Assembly: GCA_951812745.1 (NCBI GenBank)
Contig: OX638327.1
Coordinates: 1,539,914 to 1,603,913 of the forward strand
Length of the DNA stretch: 64,000 nt
DNA from: an uncultured Nitrospirales bacterium
GTDB taxonomy: Bacteria; Nitrospirota; Nitrospiria; Nitrospirales; UBA8639
Direction of reading: 5' to 3'
In this document: positions 56,844 through 64,000 of the stretch, piece by piece
Layout: the number at the start of each line of letters is the position of its first letter
Position numbering within the stretch: position 1 is the first letter of the stretch
Notes under the pieces: model-generated
Databases searched by the model: none
What the model was told of the DNA's origin: nothing
Seen by the model: only the letters and a program-made list of their open reading frames with translations
Position numbers and translations under genes: made by a program

Positions 56844-57047
56844 TCAAAACAGCTCACTGTTTTCAGCAAAAACTTCATTCAGATCCTTCTCGACTTTGAC
56901 CTGTATTTCATGGTCGATCTTGACGTTTAAATTGATGGTAATGGGTTTATCCGGGGCTTCCACCTGAACGGTATGCGTCGTACAACTCGACACCAGACAC
57001 CCCAGCCCCAAGAGCAACCATGTTCCAAGAATCTGATAACGACTCAT
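56844..57047 (-). CDS. ynbE: YnbE-like lipoprotein
   Basis: 67 residues from Met at 57047: lipoprotein signal ending LGCLVSSC, then a short domain PDKPITINLNVKIDHEIQVKV, the hallmark of YnbE. In E. coli this outer-membrane lipoprotein extends the YdbH beta groove to the outer membrane. Twenty bases separate it from ydbL. Confidence 0.88.
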   Translation of the reverse strand: MSRYQILGTWLLLGLGCLVSSCTTHTVQVEAPDKPITINLNVKIDHEIQVKVEKDLNEVFAENSELF

Positions 57048-57134
57048 CCTCGTTTTATCTTTTTCTGTCACGGGCTTCCGTTCCGGTGCGTTGCAACGGC
57101 TCGTTTCGAGTGAGACGAACGCACCGGCTTGTTC

Positions 57135-60100
57135 TCAGAATGAGGGTTGCCCGAACGCCTTTTCCAACCGTTTTTCAATGTCCTTCACCACCTGCACGCT
57201 TTGAAGCAGAGCGGGGATATTTTCTTCCACGTTCAAATTGAAATGAACAGGCGGGAATTCTTTCATGTCCGGGTTTTTGCCTTCCAGCCGGGTCTCCAGC
57301 AACAGCGTTCCATCCTCCCGGTAGTTCACCACGGCCCGTAACACATCATAACGAAAATTCTCCAGGGCTCGCAAAACAAGCTTCATTTCCGGTTTCGCCG
57401 CAACCAGCATCCGCCTGGTGTCATCGAGCGGCGCAAAACGAATCACGCCTCCAGGAGGGCGGATCGCGACCCGGCCGTCTCGAATCGTGATCGTCTTCCC
57501 ATTCAACGTGATCGGGATACTGCCGTCAAGTACGCCGGTTCCATCCAACCCTTGCTGCTGTTCCAACTGCAACAGTCGATCAAGCTGCAGGCCGTCAATC
57601 TTCAACGTAAACCGGGCCGGCGGTCGAGCCGGATCAATAGAGATCCGCGGACTCGAGACGCGTCCACCCAACGCGTGCACCGAGACGTTCTGCAGATCCA
57701 CGATAGGTTGTCCCGCATCACGGCCGAATCCGAGACGCCCGAGTCCAAGAGTCAACGCAATCTTCTCGAGTTCGATCCCGGAATCGACGCGGCCTATGCG
57801 CACCTGTGCCGGACCAGCCATTGTCACGTCGTCCAGGCTCGTGCCGTTCAGGTGTATTGTCGTATTGACGTCTTCGACCACGATGTCCTGGTAGTATCCG
57901 TCCAGGTCCTTGGCCGTGATGACAACCTCGCCCCGTTTGACGGCAATGCCTCCTGGTTTTTGCCCATCGTCGATCCCCGATGACAAGCCCCGGGGAGAGG
58001 CTCCCCAAGTCACAACCGCGGACAGGCCAAGCTTCCCTGCGGTAACATCAAACGGATATTCCCAGGGCGTGATCAATCCACCCAAGGTCGTTCCTGACGG
58101 AGAAAAGGCCCGGGGCACCAGCATCGCTCGAAGCGCCCCTTGATTCGTCGTCACATCGTGCGTGATCCGGCCAGTCACCTTGACGGACTCATCCACGGTT
58201 TCAGCCACGAGGCCGGCTTTGACCAAGGCAGGCGTGGCATCGAATCCAATAGCGAGATTGGTCTTCGGAGGGACGAACTCGTCCAGTACCGAGGAAAGCC
58301 CCAACACTTTGGCCATGCCTTTGGTTTGCCAGTCGCTGCCTTCCCCTTTCGCTTCGTCAAAGCGCAATCCCACTTTCGCCATGGCAACGGTTCGGCCTTC
58401 CCAGCGAATCCGGGGGTACGTGATTTGCACTGAGCCTTTGGTTTGCCATGCGTTGCCTTTCCCGCTCGCTTCCTGAAGGCGCAACCCCACGCTCTCCATG
58501 GTGACGGTTCGGCCTCCCCAGTGAAGCCGGGGAAGCGTGATGTGTGCCGTGCCTTTGACTCGCCATTGGTTGCCTTCCCCGCTCGCTTCCTGAAGGCGCA
58601 ATCCCACGCTCTCCATGATGACGGTTCGGCCTTTCCAGTGAATCCGGGGAAGGGTTATCTGTGTTGTGGTTGGCCCCACATTCCACGTTCTGGAGGACCA
58701 TTCCAAAAACATCGGGAAGGTATGGCCGACGTGCAATTCCGCAAGATTCGCCGTACCTTGCTCAAAGTGCAGAGGGCCGGTCTTGACCCAAGAGCCTTTC
58801 CCCACCTCCACATGGATGGCTTGGTTTTGGAACGCCAGTTTACCTGTCACGTTCCAGCGGAGATCGTTTGCTTGTACCGGCTGTGACTCCAGAACGGGCA
58901 ACGTTCCCCAGAAACGACCCTGCAAGTCGGCTTTCGTGGATAACGGGTCCCGGACCGGACCGGAGGCGTTGGTCACGACGGCCTCGAACCCGATTGGTGA
59001 GCGCTCCACGCCGTATTGAACTCGAACGGGGCCATCGACATACCATTGTGGATCGTCATCCAGAGACAACCGACCTTTGACTTCATCCTGCAATTGCAGA
59101 TGAACCGGCTCTCTCTCTTTGAATCGGCTGAGGAAGGGAGTCCCTTTCAAGAGATACTCCGGGGGCTCCACCAGGCCTTTCACGGAAGAAGACGGTAGGA
59201 GCGTCACTGCGACGCCGGTCGAATCCGCGTCCACTTCACCGGAGAGCGTCATGGCTATCTCTTCGCCGGTCTCTCCCCAGGCCGGGAGTTCCACGGAGGC
59301 TTGAAACACGCCATGCAGGCGGGTCGAGGCGTCCCGCAGCATACGGTGGAACGAGCCGATCTGCTTCGTGGATCCTTCCCCTTGAAATTCCACGATCCCA
59401 TCGACTCGTTCGAGGTCAGCCCCGATCGGCAGCAGCAAGGCCAAAAAGGGCGTCGCTCGCTTCAGATTCGCATGCAAGGATCCATGCCAGTGCAGGGCCT
59501 TGGAGACCTGTACGGTAGACTCCATATCGAGCAGGGATGAGGCAGGACGCTTGCCGGAGTGCAGCAGAACCTTCATCTTCCCACGGGGATTCATCGTCAG
59601 TTGCAGGGCATACGGTTCTCCTTTCCTCCCCTGAAACGTGATCGCGCCGGTCAGTGTTTCGTCTTCGTGGCGGATCGCTCCGGAGACCTGTACCCGCCGG
59701 AACGGGCCGGCCGCTTGCTCTCGAAAGACGGTCGCGTTCTTCAACGCGAGTCGCCCAACCCGGGGATCGAGCAGGAATTCCGATACAGAGTCCAAGACCG
59801 CGGCAACAGCCGTGATTGAAGGTTCACTGGAGAGGGACCCCCGATGAAAAACGCCGGGGGCAGGCTCCGATTGGGCGTTCAAACCTCCTGTCAGGTCCAG
59901 GCGTAATGCTTCGATACGCACCTCACTGAGATATCCCTTCAACAACCGGGAAGGCCGATATTCGAGGGTCAACCCCCTGATCGTCAGGCGAGCCGTTTCC
60001 ATCCCCAGGTCTTTTTGAAAAGAAACCAGCGGGATGACGGTTCGTCGCAAACCGGGATATTCGACCACCACGTTGACATGCTTGCAGCCGAAGGCTTCAA

Positions 60101-60227
60101 ATTGACGTTCCATAAGCAGGGAGGCGACATGGGGAAGGAACATCAAGAGCGCGAGGATGAACGACGCCGCGACCCCTAACCCCCAGACCAGCTTGCCCCA
60201 GAGAGGCATTGAACGTTTGCCTGCCAT
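57135..60227 (-). CDS. ydbH: YdbH-like AsmA-family intermembrane transport protein
   Basis: 1030 residues. One transmembrane helix (about residues 11-31), then a long beta-rich region of the AsmA/TamB kind, and a C-terminal YdbH domain (GLQLDRLLQLEQQQGLDGTG, DGRVAIRPPGGVIRFAP, HFNLNVEENIPALLQSV). In E. coli YdbH, with TamB and YhdP, carries phospholipids to the outer membrane through a hydrophobic groove. Residues about 515-635 hold three 39-residue tandem repeats. The start codon overlaps the start of the oxygenase gene on the other strand; Met7 (60209) is an alternative. Confidence 0.88.
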   Translation of the reverse strand: MAGKRSMPLWGKLVWGLGVAASFILALLMFLPHVASLLMERQFEAFGCKHVNVVVEYPGLRRTVIPLVSFQKDLGMETARLTIRGLTLEYRPSRLLKGYLSEVRIEALRLDLTGGLNAQSEPAPGVFHRGSLSSEPSITAVAAVLDSVSEFLLDPRVGRLALKNATVFREQAAGPFRRVQVSGAIRHEDETLTGAITFQGRKGEPYALQLTMNPRGKMKVLLHSGKRPASSLLDMESTVQVSKALHWHGSLHANLKRATPFLALLLPIGADLERVDGIVEFQGEGSTKQIGSFHRMLRDASTRLHGVFQASVELPAWGETGEEIAMTLSGEVDADSTGVAVTLLPSSSVKGLVEPPEYLLKGTPFLSRFKEREPVHLQLQDEVKGRLSLDDDPQWYVDGPVRVQYGVERSPIGFEAVVTNASGPVRDPLSTKADLQGRFWGTLPVLESQPVQANDLRWNVTGKLAFQNQAIHVEVGKGSWVKTGPLHFEQGTANLAELHVGHTFPMFLEWSSRTWNVGPTTTQITLPRIHWKGRTVIMESVGLRLQEASGEGNQWRVKGTAHITLPRLHWGGRTVTMESVGLRLQEASGKGNAWQTKGSVQITYPRIRWEGRTVAMAKVGLRFDEAKGEGSDWQTKGMAKVLGLSSVLDEFVPPKTNLAIGFDATPALVKAGLVAETVDESVKVTGRITHDVTTNQGALRAMLVPRAFSPSGTTLGGLITPWEYPFDVTAGKLGLSAVVTWGASPRGLSSGIDDGQKPGGIAVKRGEVVITAKDLDGYYQDIVVEDVNTTIHLNGTSLDDVTMAGPAQVRIGRVDSGIELEKIALTLGLGRLGFGRDAGQPIVDLQNVSVHALGGRVSSPRISIDPARPPARFTLKIDGLQLDRLLQLEQQQGLDGTGVLDGSIPITLNGKTITIRDGRVAIRPPGGVIRFAPLDDTRRMLVAAKPEMKLVLRALENFRYDVLRAVVNYREDGTLLLETRLEGKNPDMKEFPPVHFNLNVEENIPALLQSVQVVKDIEKRLEKAFGQPSF
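58326..58676. repeat. Three 117-bp tandem repeats within ydbH
   Basis: The anchor ACGGTTCGGCC recurs at 58387, 58504 and 58621, exactly 117 bp apart. The unit codes for 39 residues (pattern PRIHWKGRTVIMESVGLRLQ, then EASGEGNQWRVKGTA). Two units are about 90% alike in DNA, the third more diverged, which suggests recent expansion in steps. Confidence 0.85.
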
Positions 60228-60957
60228 GATTCGAACGAAGCGAAAGCTCGCGTCAGGCTTCCCGGATCTTCACGCATTGGATTGGGTTGCCGTCGAACAC
60301 TCGATCCTCACGAATGGGTACGCCCAGGTACCGCATCTAGTGCAATCCTCCGCCTGTCGATCCCTGAGAACACTTTACGACGACGACCACTATTTTCGAT
60401 CCAGGATCGTCATGGCCCGCTACAATTTCGGACAAGGAGAGTACTCGTATTTTGCTTATCCGTTGCCCACGCTGGTTTCCCATTTACGGACCCACTTGTA
60501 TACGCATCTGGCGCCCATTGCCAACCAAATGATGGACAGGCTGAACCGCCCTCAGCGGTACCCCTCGACCCTGACGGCCTTTCAAAAAGAATGTCGCCGC
60601 CAAGGGCAGACCCAACCAACACCCTTGCTGCTTCGGTATCACAGTGGAGATTTCAATTGTTTGCATCGAGACGTCTATGGTCCGACGCTCTTTCCTCTGC
60701 AGGCCATGGTCATGCTGAGTCGGAAAGGACAGGAGTTTGAGGGCGGTGAATTCGTGCTCGTCGAAAACCGGCCGCGGCAGCAGGCCCGCGTGGTCGCGTT
60801 CAACCCCGATTTGGGAGACCTTCTCATTTTCCCCGTTCATGAACGGCCTGTCCAAGGAGCACGGGGATACGTTCGGGCCTCGATGCGGCACGGGGTCAGC
60901 CCGCTCAAGACCGGCCGGCGCTACGCACTGGGCGTTATTTTCCATGATGCAAAATAG
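60226..60957 (+). CDS. 2-oxoglutarate/Fe(II)-dependent oxygenase
   Basis: About 243 residues with the double-stranded beta-helix signs of the prolyl hydroxylase-like group: iron ligands in LHRDVYG (HxD) and SMRHGVSPL (distal His), then the oxoglutarate-binding Arg in TGRRYALGVIFHD. GEFVLVENRP and GDLLIFP fit the same fold. The substrate is unknown. The start is uncertain: the ATG at 60226 overlaps the ydbH start codon on the opposite strand and has no clear ribosome binding site. Confidence 0.82.
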   Translation: MIRTKRKLASGFPDLHALDWVAVEHSILTNGYAQVPHLVQSSACRSLRTLYDDDHYFRSRIVMARYNFGQGEYSYFAYPLPTLVSHLRTHLYTHLAPIANQMMDRLNRPQRYPSTLTAFQKECRRQGQTQPTPLLLRYHSGDFNCLHRDVYGPTLFPLQAMVMLSRKGQEFEGGEFVLVENRPRQQARVVAFNPDLGDLLIFPVHERPVQGARGYVRASMRHGVSPLKTGRRYALGVIFHDAK

Positions 60958-60981
60958 GGGCTTTCTGCTGAACGGGGAGTC

Positions 60982-61428
60982 ATGATTCATCTCTTCACCT
61001 ACGGGACGCTTGAAATCCCTGAAGTGATGGCAGCGGTAACCGGCAGAACACTGGCTTCTGCGGAAGCCCGGGCAAAAGGATTCGCCACATTTTTGCTCAG
61101 AGGCCGGATTTATCCGGGAATGACCGCCGTACAAGGAGCAAGCTGTTCGGGCAGAGTCTACTACGACATAGACGGTAGAACCCTCGAAATCCTGGACGCC
61201 TTTGAAGACGAGGTCTATACCCGTCAACGCATTGACGTAGAAGCTCCGGAAGGCCGATCCCTGCAAGCCTATGCCTACCTGATTCCTCCACAAGATCGAG
61301 ATTGCCTCACGTCCACACCCTGGAAACCGGAAGAATTCATAACCAAGCACCTTGTCCATTACCTCGAAGCCTGCAAAACCTTCCACCGTGAGGTTTCGGG
61401 AGGTCCCCCGCGCCGTCCCGGAGTTTGA
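60982..61428 (+). CDS. Gamma-glutamylcyclotransferase (AIG2-like) family protein
   Basis: 148 residues. Starts MIHLFTYGTLEIPEVM with the YGTL motif, has GRVYYDIDGRTLEILDAFE and the family Glu in FEDEVYTR. Family members act on gamma-glutamyl amines or peptides; the exact substrate is unknown. It follows the oxygenase gene by 24 bp and is probably in the same transcript. Confidence 0.88.
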   Translation: MIHLFTYGTLEIPEVMAAVTGRTLASAEARAKGFATFLLRGRIYPGMTAVQGASCSGRVYYDIDGRTLEILDAFEDEVYTRQRIDVEAPEGRSLQAYAYLIPPQDRDCLTSTPWKPEEFITKHLVHYLEACKTFHREVSGGPPRRPGV

Positions 61429-61533
61429 GGAAATCGCAAACATCGCTTTGACTAAAAACTTTGCTCAAAGGAAAATACCGGATCACCGAGACTCACGTCT
61501 TGCTGGGAAGAAAGCGTCGCAGCGGCTGCCTTG

Positions 61534-61539
61534 TATAAT
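61534..61539 (+). promoter_or_regulatory. Possible -10 box of the cytochrome peroxidase gene
   Basis: A perfect TATAAT lies 60 bases before the start codon at 61599. No good -35 box stands at the right distance, so activation by a regulator is possible. Confidence 0.4.
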
Positions 61540-61598
61540 GAAAAGAGAGAATACTCTATCTTTTTCTCAGTTATGATTTGTAAAACAGGAGGCACGAA

Positions 61599-62711
61599 AT
61601 GACCGGCAACAAAGAACAGAAGGGGGGGTTCAACGTCATCAAAAATCATCAACCTCGATGGGCTCTCATCGTGGGATGTCTGGTGCTCTTCGTCACCATT
61701 CAGATCGGCATCACCCCAACCGACCCTTCGTCAGCCGCGGGGCAGGCTGCCTTTCAACTGACCCTCCCGTTGGGATTGGAAAAAGACAGTCTCGTGATCC
61801 CCGAGGATAACCCCTTGACCAAAGAAAAAGTCGAACTTGGGAAGCTGTTGTTCTTCGACAAGCGATTGTCCGCGAATGAGACGATCGCCTGTGCAAGCTG
61901 TCACATGCCGTCCCTGGCCTTTACGGACGGGCAGCCGGTTTCCACGGGCATTCATGGGCAAAAAGGGGGGCGAAGTGCTCCGACGGCCATCAACCGGGCC
62001 TTCAGTTCGGCCCAGTTTTGGGACGGGCGGGCGGCCACGCTCGAGGAGCAGTCCGTTGGACCGTTCGCCAACCCCATAGAGCACGGATTCAAGGATCACG
62101 ACGAACTGGTGGCTAAGGTGAAGAGCATTGCCGGGTACTCCCCGTTATTTGAACGGGCCTTCGGCTCGCCGGCCATTACGACCGACTTGATCGGCAAAGC
62201 CATTGCCAGTTTTCAACGCACCCTGCTCTCCGGGAACAGCAACTACGACCGCTTCACCATGGGGAACGAGGAGCAGGCGCTATCGGCCACTGCCCAAAAC
62301 GGGCTTCGGGTGTTCCTGGGGAAAGGGCAATGTCTCCGCTGTCATTTCGGATTCAATTTTGCCGACGAACGGTATCACAATCTCGGCGCGGGGTGGGACC
62401 AGCAGTCGAACTCCTTTGCCGACGCCGGCCGTCATGAAGTGACGAACAAGCCCGAGGACATGGGCGCGTTCAAAACGCCGACCCTTCGTGAAGTCGCCAA
62501 GACGGCACCCTACATGCACGACGGCAGCCTGGCGACTTTACTCGAGGTGGTGGATTTCTACGATCAGGGCGGAATCCCGAATCCCCAGCTTGATCCCGTG
62601 ATCAAGCCCCTGAAGTTAACGAAACAGGAAAAGAACGACCTGGTCGAGTTTATGGAATCACTGAACGGGGAAGGCTGGAACGTCACGCCGCCAACCCAAT
62701 TCCCCCGGTAA
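61599..62711 (+). CDS. Diheme cytochrome c peroxidase, membrane anchored
   Basis: Reduces hydrogen peroxide in the periplasm with electrons from c-type cytochromes. 370 residues: an N-terminal transmembrane or uncleaved signal segment (about 22-38), then two heme sites, CASCH at 98-102 and CLRCH at 245-249. The family segments FFDKRLSANETIACASCH, SAPTAINRAFSSAQFWDGRA and FKTPTLREVAKTAPYMHDGS are clear. AGGAGG ribosome binding site at good distance. Some family members (MauG type) have other substrates. Confidence 0.93.
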   Translation: MTGNKEQKGGFNVIKNHQPRWALIVGCLVLFVTIQIGITPTDPSSAAGQAAFQLTLPLGLEKDSLVIPEDNPLTKEKVELGKLLFFDKRLSANETIACASCHMPSLAFTDGQPVSTGIHGQKGGRSAPTAINRAFSSAQFWDGRAATLEEQSVGPFANPIEHGFKDHDELVAKVKSIAGYSPLFERAFGSPAITTDLIGKAIASFQRTLLSGNSNYDRFTMGNEEQALSATAQNGLRVFLGKGQCLRCHFGFNFADERYHNLGAGWDQQSNSFADAGRHEVTNKPEDMGAFKTPTLREVAKTAPYMHDGSLATLLEVVDFYDQGGIPNPQLDPVIKPLKLTKQEKNDLVEFMESLNGEGWNVTPPTQFPR

Positions 62712-62732
62712 GCGACCAGTCTTGACGACGGC

Positions 62733-63602
62733 TTACCGTACGCCGGGCAACAAGGCTTTGCTGAACCGTCCCTGATACACTTCGGTGACGGGACCTTTCA
62801 GGGTCAGGCTGTACTGGGCATCCACCGTGATGTCCAGTCTGCCGCCGGGAGCCAGCACCCTGACCGGACTTTTCACCAACCCCAAACGAACCGCTGCACT
62901 GGCCACCGCGCAGGCTGAGGAACCGGACGCCTGCGTTTCTCCGGCACCACGCTCCCAGATTAAAATGGACACGGTGTGAGGGCCCGTGGGAACAGCCAGT
63001 TGAACGTTCGTGCGCTTGGGAAAGGTGGGATGGGTTTCCAATTCCGGCCCCATGCGAAGTAAATCCTCACGAGTCCACGGCCCACCCCGGTCCCTGAACA
63101 CCACACAATGCGGGTTGCCGACACTGACCCCCGTAAAGCGCAGGGACTGCCCGACGGCTTTGATCGGCTGCATGATCAACTCCGGGGCCTTAATGGTGCA
63201 GGGCAAGTCCCTCGGCCTGAACGAGGCCCGCCCCATATCCACGGTCGCGCCGTTCACCTGCCCGTTCCGGTCCAACGTCAATTCCACGTGAACCAGCCCG
63301 CCCTTGGTTTCAACTGAAAAAGACCGGCGCTTCGTCTTTTTCGTGGCATAGAGGAAACAGCCGAAAATGCGCAAGCCGTTTCCGGATTTTTCCGCTTCAC
63401 TCCCGTCCGGGTTGAAAATCCGCAACCCGAAGTCGGCTTTTTTCGAGGGCACGAGCGCCAGGATCCCGTCACTCCCCACGCCCCAATGTCGATCACAAAC
63501 CGCGCGAATGGTCTTGGCGGTCAGTTTAAACGTCAACTGCTTGGGGTCAAGGGCAATATAATCATTGCCCAACCCATGGCCTTTGAAAAAGGAATTGGTC
63601 AT
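62733..63602 (-). CDS. dapF: Diaminopimelate epimerase
   Basis: Converts LL- to meso-diaminopimelate for lysine and peptidoglycan. About 289 residues from Met at 63602 (MTNSFFKGHGLGNDYIALD). The catalytic cysteines are in the two halves: the second in GSSACAVASAA is clear; the first is expected in GSEAEKSGNGLRIFGCFLY, where the usual Cys before GNG (CGNG) is Ser (SGNG), a notable change. Convergent with the peroxidase gene, 21 bp apart. Confidence 0.9.
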   Translation of the reverse strand: MTNSFFKGHGLGNDYIALDPKQLTFKLTAKTIRAVCDRHWGVGSDGILALVPSKKADFGLRIFNPDGSEAEKSGNGLRIFGCFLYATKKTKRRSFSVETKGGLVHVELTLDRNGQVNGATVDMGRASFRPRDLPCTIKAPELIMQPIKAVGQSLRFTGVSVGNPHCVVFRDRGGPWTREDLLRMGPELETHPTFPKRTNVQLAVPTGPHTVSILIWERGAGETQASGSSACAVASAAVRLGLVKSPVRVLAPGGRLDITVDAQYSLTLKGPVTEVYQGRFSKALLPGVR

Positions 63603-63692
63603 CGTGCTTGACGGGAAGGTTATCGACAAAAATGTACACGGATTTCCGTCTCGCGGTCAAAGGAACCCGACCGCACTACTCAATGCATTGAA

Positions 63693-64000
63693 ATGAGTGT
63701 AGGGTTGATCCCTCGTTGGTTGCACCGGGAATTGCGAATGAGTTCTTCCTGTCCCCTTCCCGGCTGGTCGAGTCAATCACTCTCCAACTCATTCAAGCTC
63801 ATTACGAAGCGGTCTTATGTGAAAGCGCTACAGAGGCTGGAGAGTGGTGGAGTGAGCTACACGACGAATACACTCGAAGAAGTCAGCGGACCGAAGACTC
63901 AGGAAAGGCATAACTTATTGGGATCCATCTTAAAAGTAGAAATTGCCTTAACCTTGTCTCTCGCAATCACTATGCATGTCGTTGTTTTCGCCACATTAAC
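63693..64000 (+). CDS. Hypothetical protein, cut by the window end
   Basis: An open frame from the ATG at 63693 runs off the right edge with no stop, 102 codons so far. The first 75 residues look soluble (IPRWLHRELRMSSSCPLPG, YVKALQRLESGGVSYTTNTL); a hydrophobic helix follows (IALTLSLAITMHVVVFATL). No family is recognised. Base composition is more A/T-rich than its neighbours. A shorter overlapping frame at 63716-63913 is less convincing. Confidence 0.4.
   Translation, partial: MSVGLIPRWLHRELRMSSSCPLPGWSSQSLSNSFKLITKRSYVKALQRLESGGVSYTTNTLEEVSGPKTQERHNLLGSILKVEIALTLSLAITMHVVVFATL

Noticed and set aside
1-64000. CRISPR arrays, rRNA genes, insertion sequences with transposase, phage genes
   Set aside because: None was found on reading both strands; the only repeated units are the palindromic elements, tuf and the ydbH repeats.

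Overview
The window looks like chromosome from a Gram-negative bacterium of the phylum Nitrospirota, most likely Nitrospira or a close relative. The reasons are the LPS-transport genes lptC-lptA-lptB, a type IV pilus inner-membrane cluster, a diheme cytochrome c peroxidase, and protein sequences that read like Nitrospira ribosomal, EF-Tu and RNA polymerase proteins. There is no 16S rRNA or nitrite-oxidation gene here, so the genus is an inference.

Layout. Everything from about 46.8 kb down to position 45 runs on the minus strand. Read in transcription order it begins with a near-consensus promoter, then tRNA-Tyr, tRNA-Gly, tRNA-Thr, tuf (copy 2), rpmG, tRNA-Trp, secE, nusG, rplK, rplA, a fused rplJ-rplL frame, rpoB and rpoC. 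A second near-consensus promoter starts rpsL, rpsG, fusA, tuf (copy 1) and the S10, spc and alpha gene sets without a break (rpsJ to rplQ, including secY, adk, map, infA, rpmJ and rpoA). Then follow lptC, lptA, lptB, rpoN, rapZ, a pilMNOP set with its own promoter, aroC, aroB, a GAF-GAF-ANTAR regulator, and nadE. The nadE leader holds a promoter and a strong intrinsic terminator just before the start codon.

Right of 47 kb the order is less conserved: a Tat-exported MsrB, rpmB, recG, a Ppx/GppA phosphatase, a short stretch with a frameshifted RelE-like toxin, its intact antitoxin and a worn ribbon-helix-helix antitoxin, a DoxX protein, two secreted proteins of unknown function, a SplB-like radical SAM protein, an MscS channel, a ydbH-ynbE-ydbL intermembrane lipid-transport set, a 2OG-Fe(II) oxygenase, a gamma-glutamylcyclotransferase-like protein, a diheme peroxidase, dapF, and an open frame cut by the window edge.

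Main points of interest: (1) L10 and L7/L12 are joined in one uninterrupted frame with no L10 stop codon, while the L12 start keeps a strong Shine-Dalgarno sequence; (2) a GAF-ANTAR protein, a family of RNA-binding antiterminators, lies directly upstream of a terminator placed in the nadE leader; (3) two copies of a palindromic repeat family lie inside essential ribosomal transcription units, one starting exactly at the rplW stop codon; (4) two tuf genes appear identical over about 1215 bp; (5) YdbH carries three 117-bp tandem repeats that look recently expanded.
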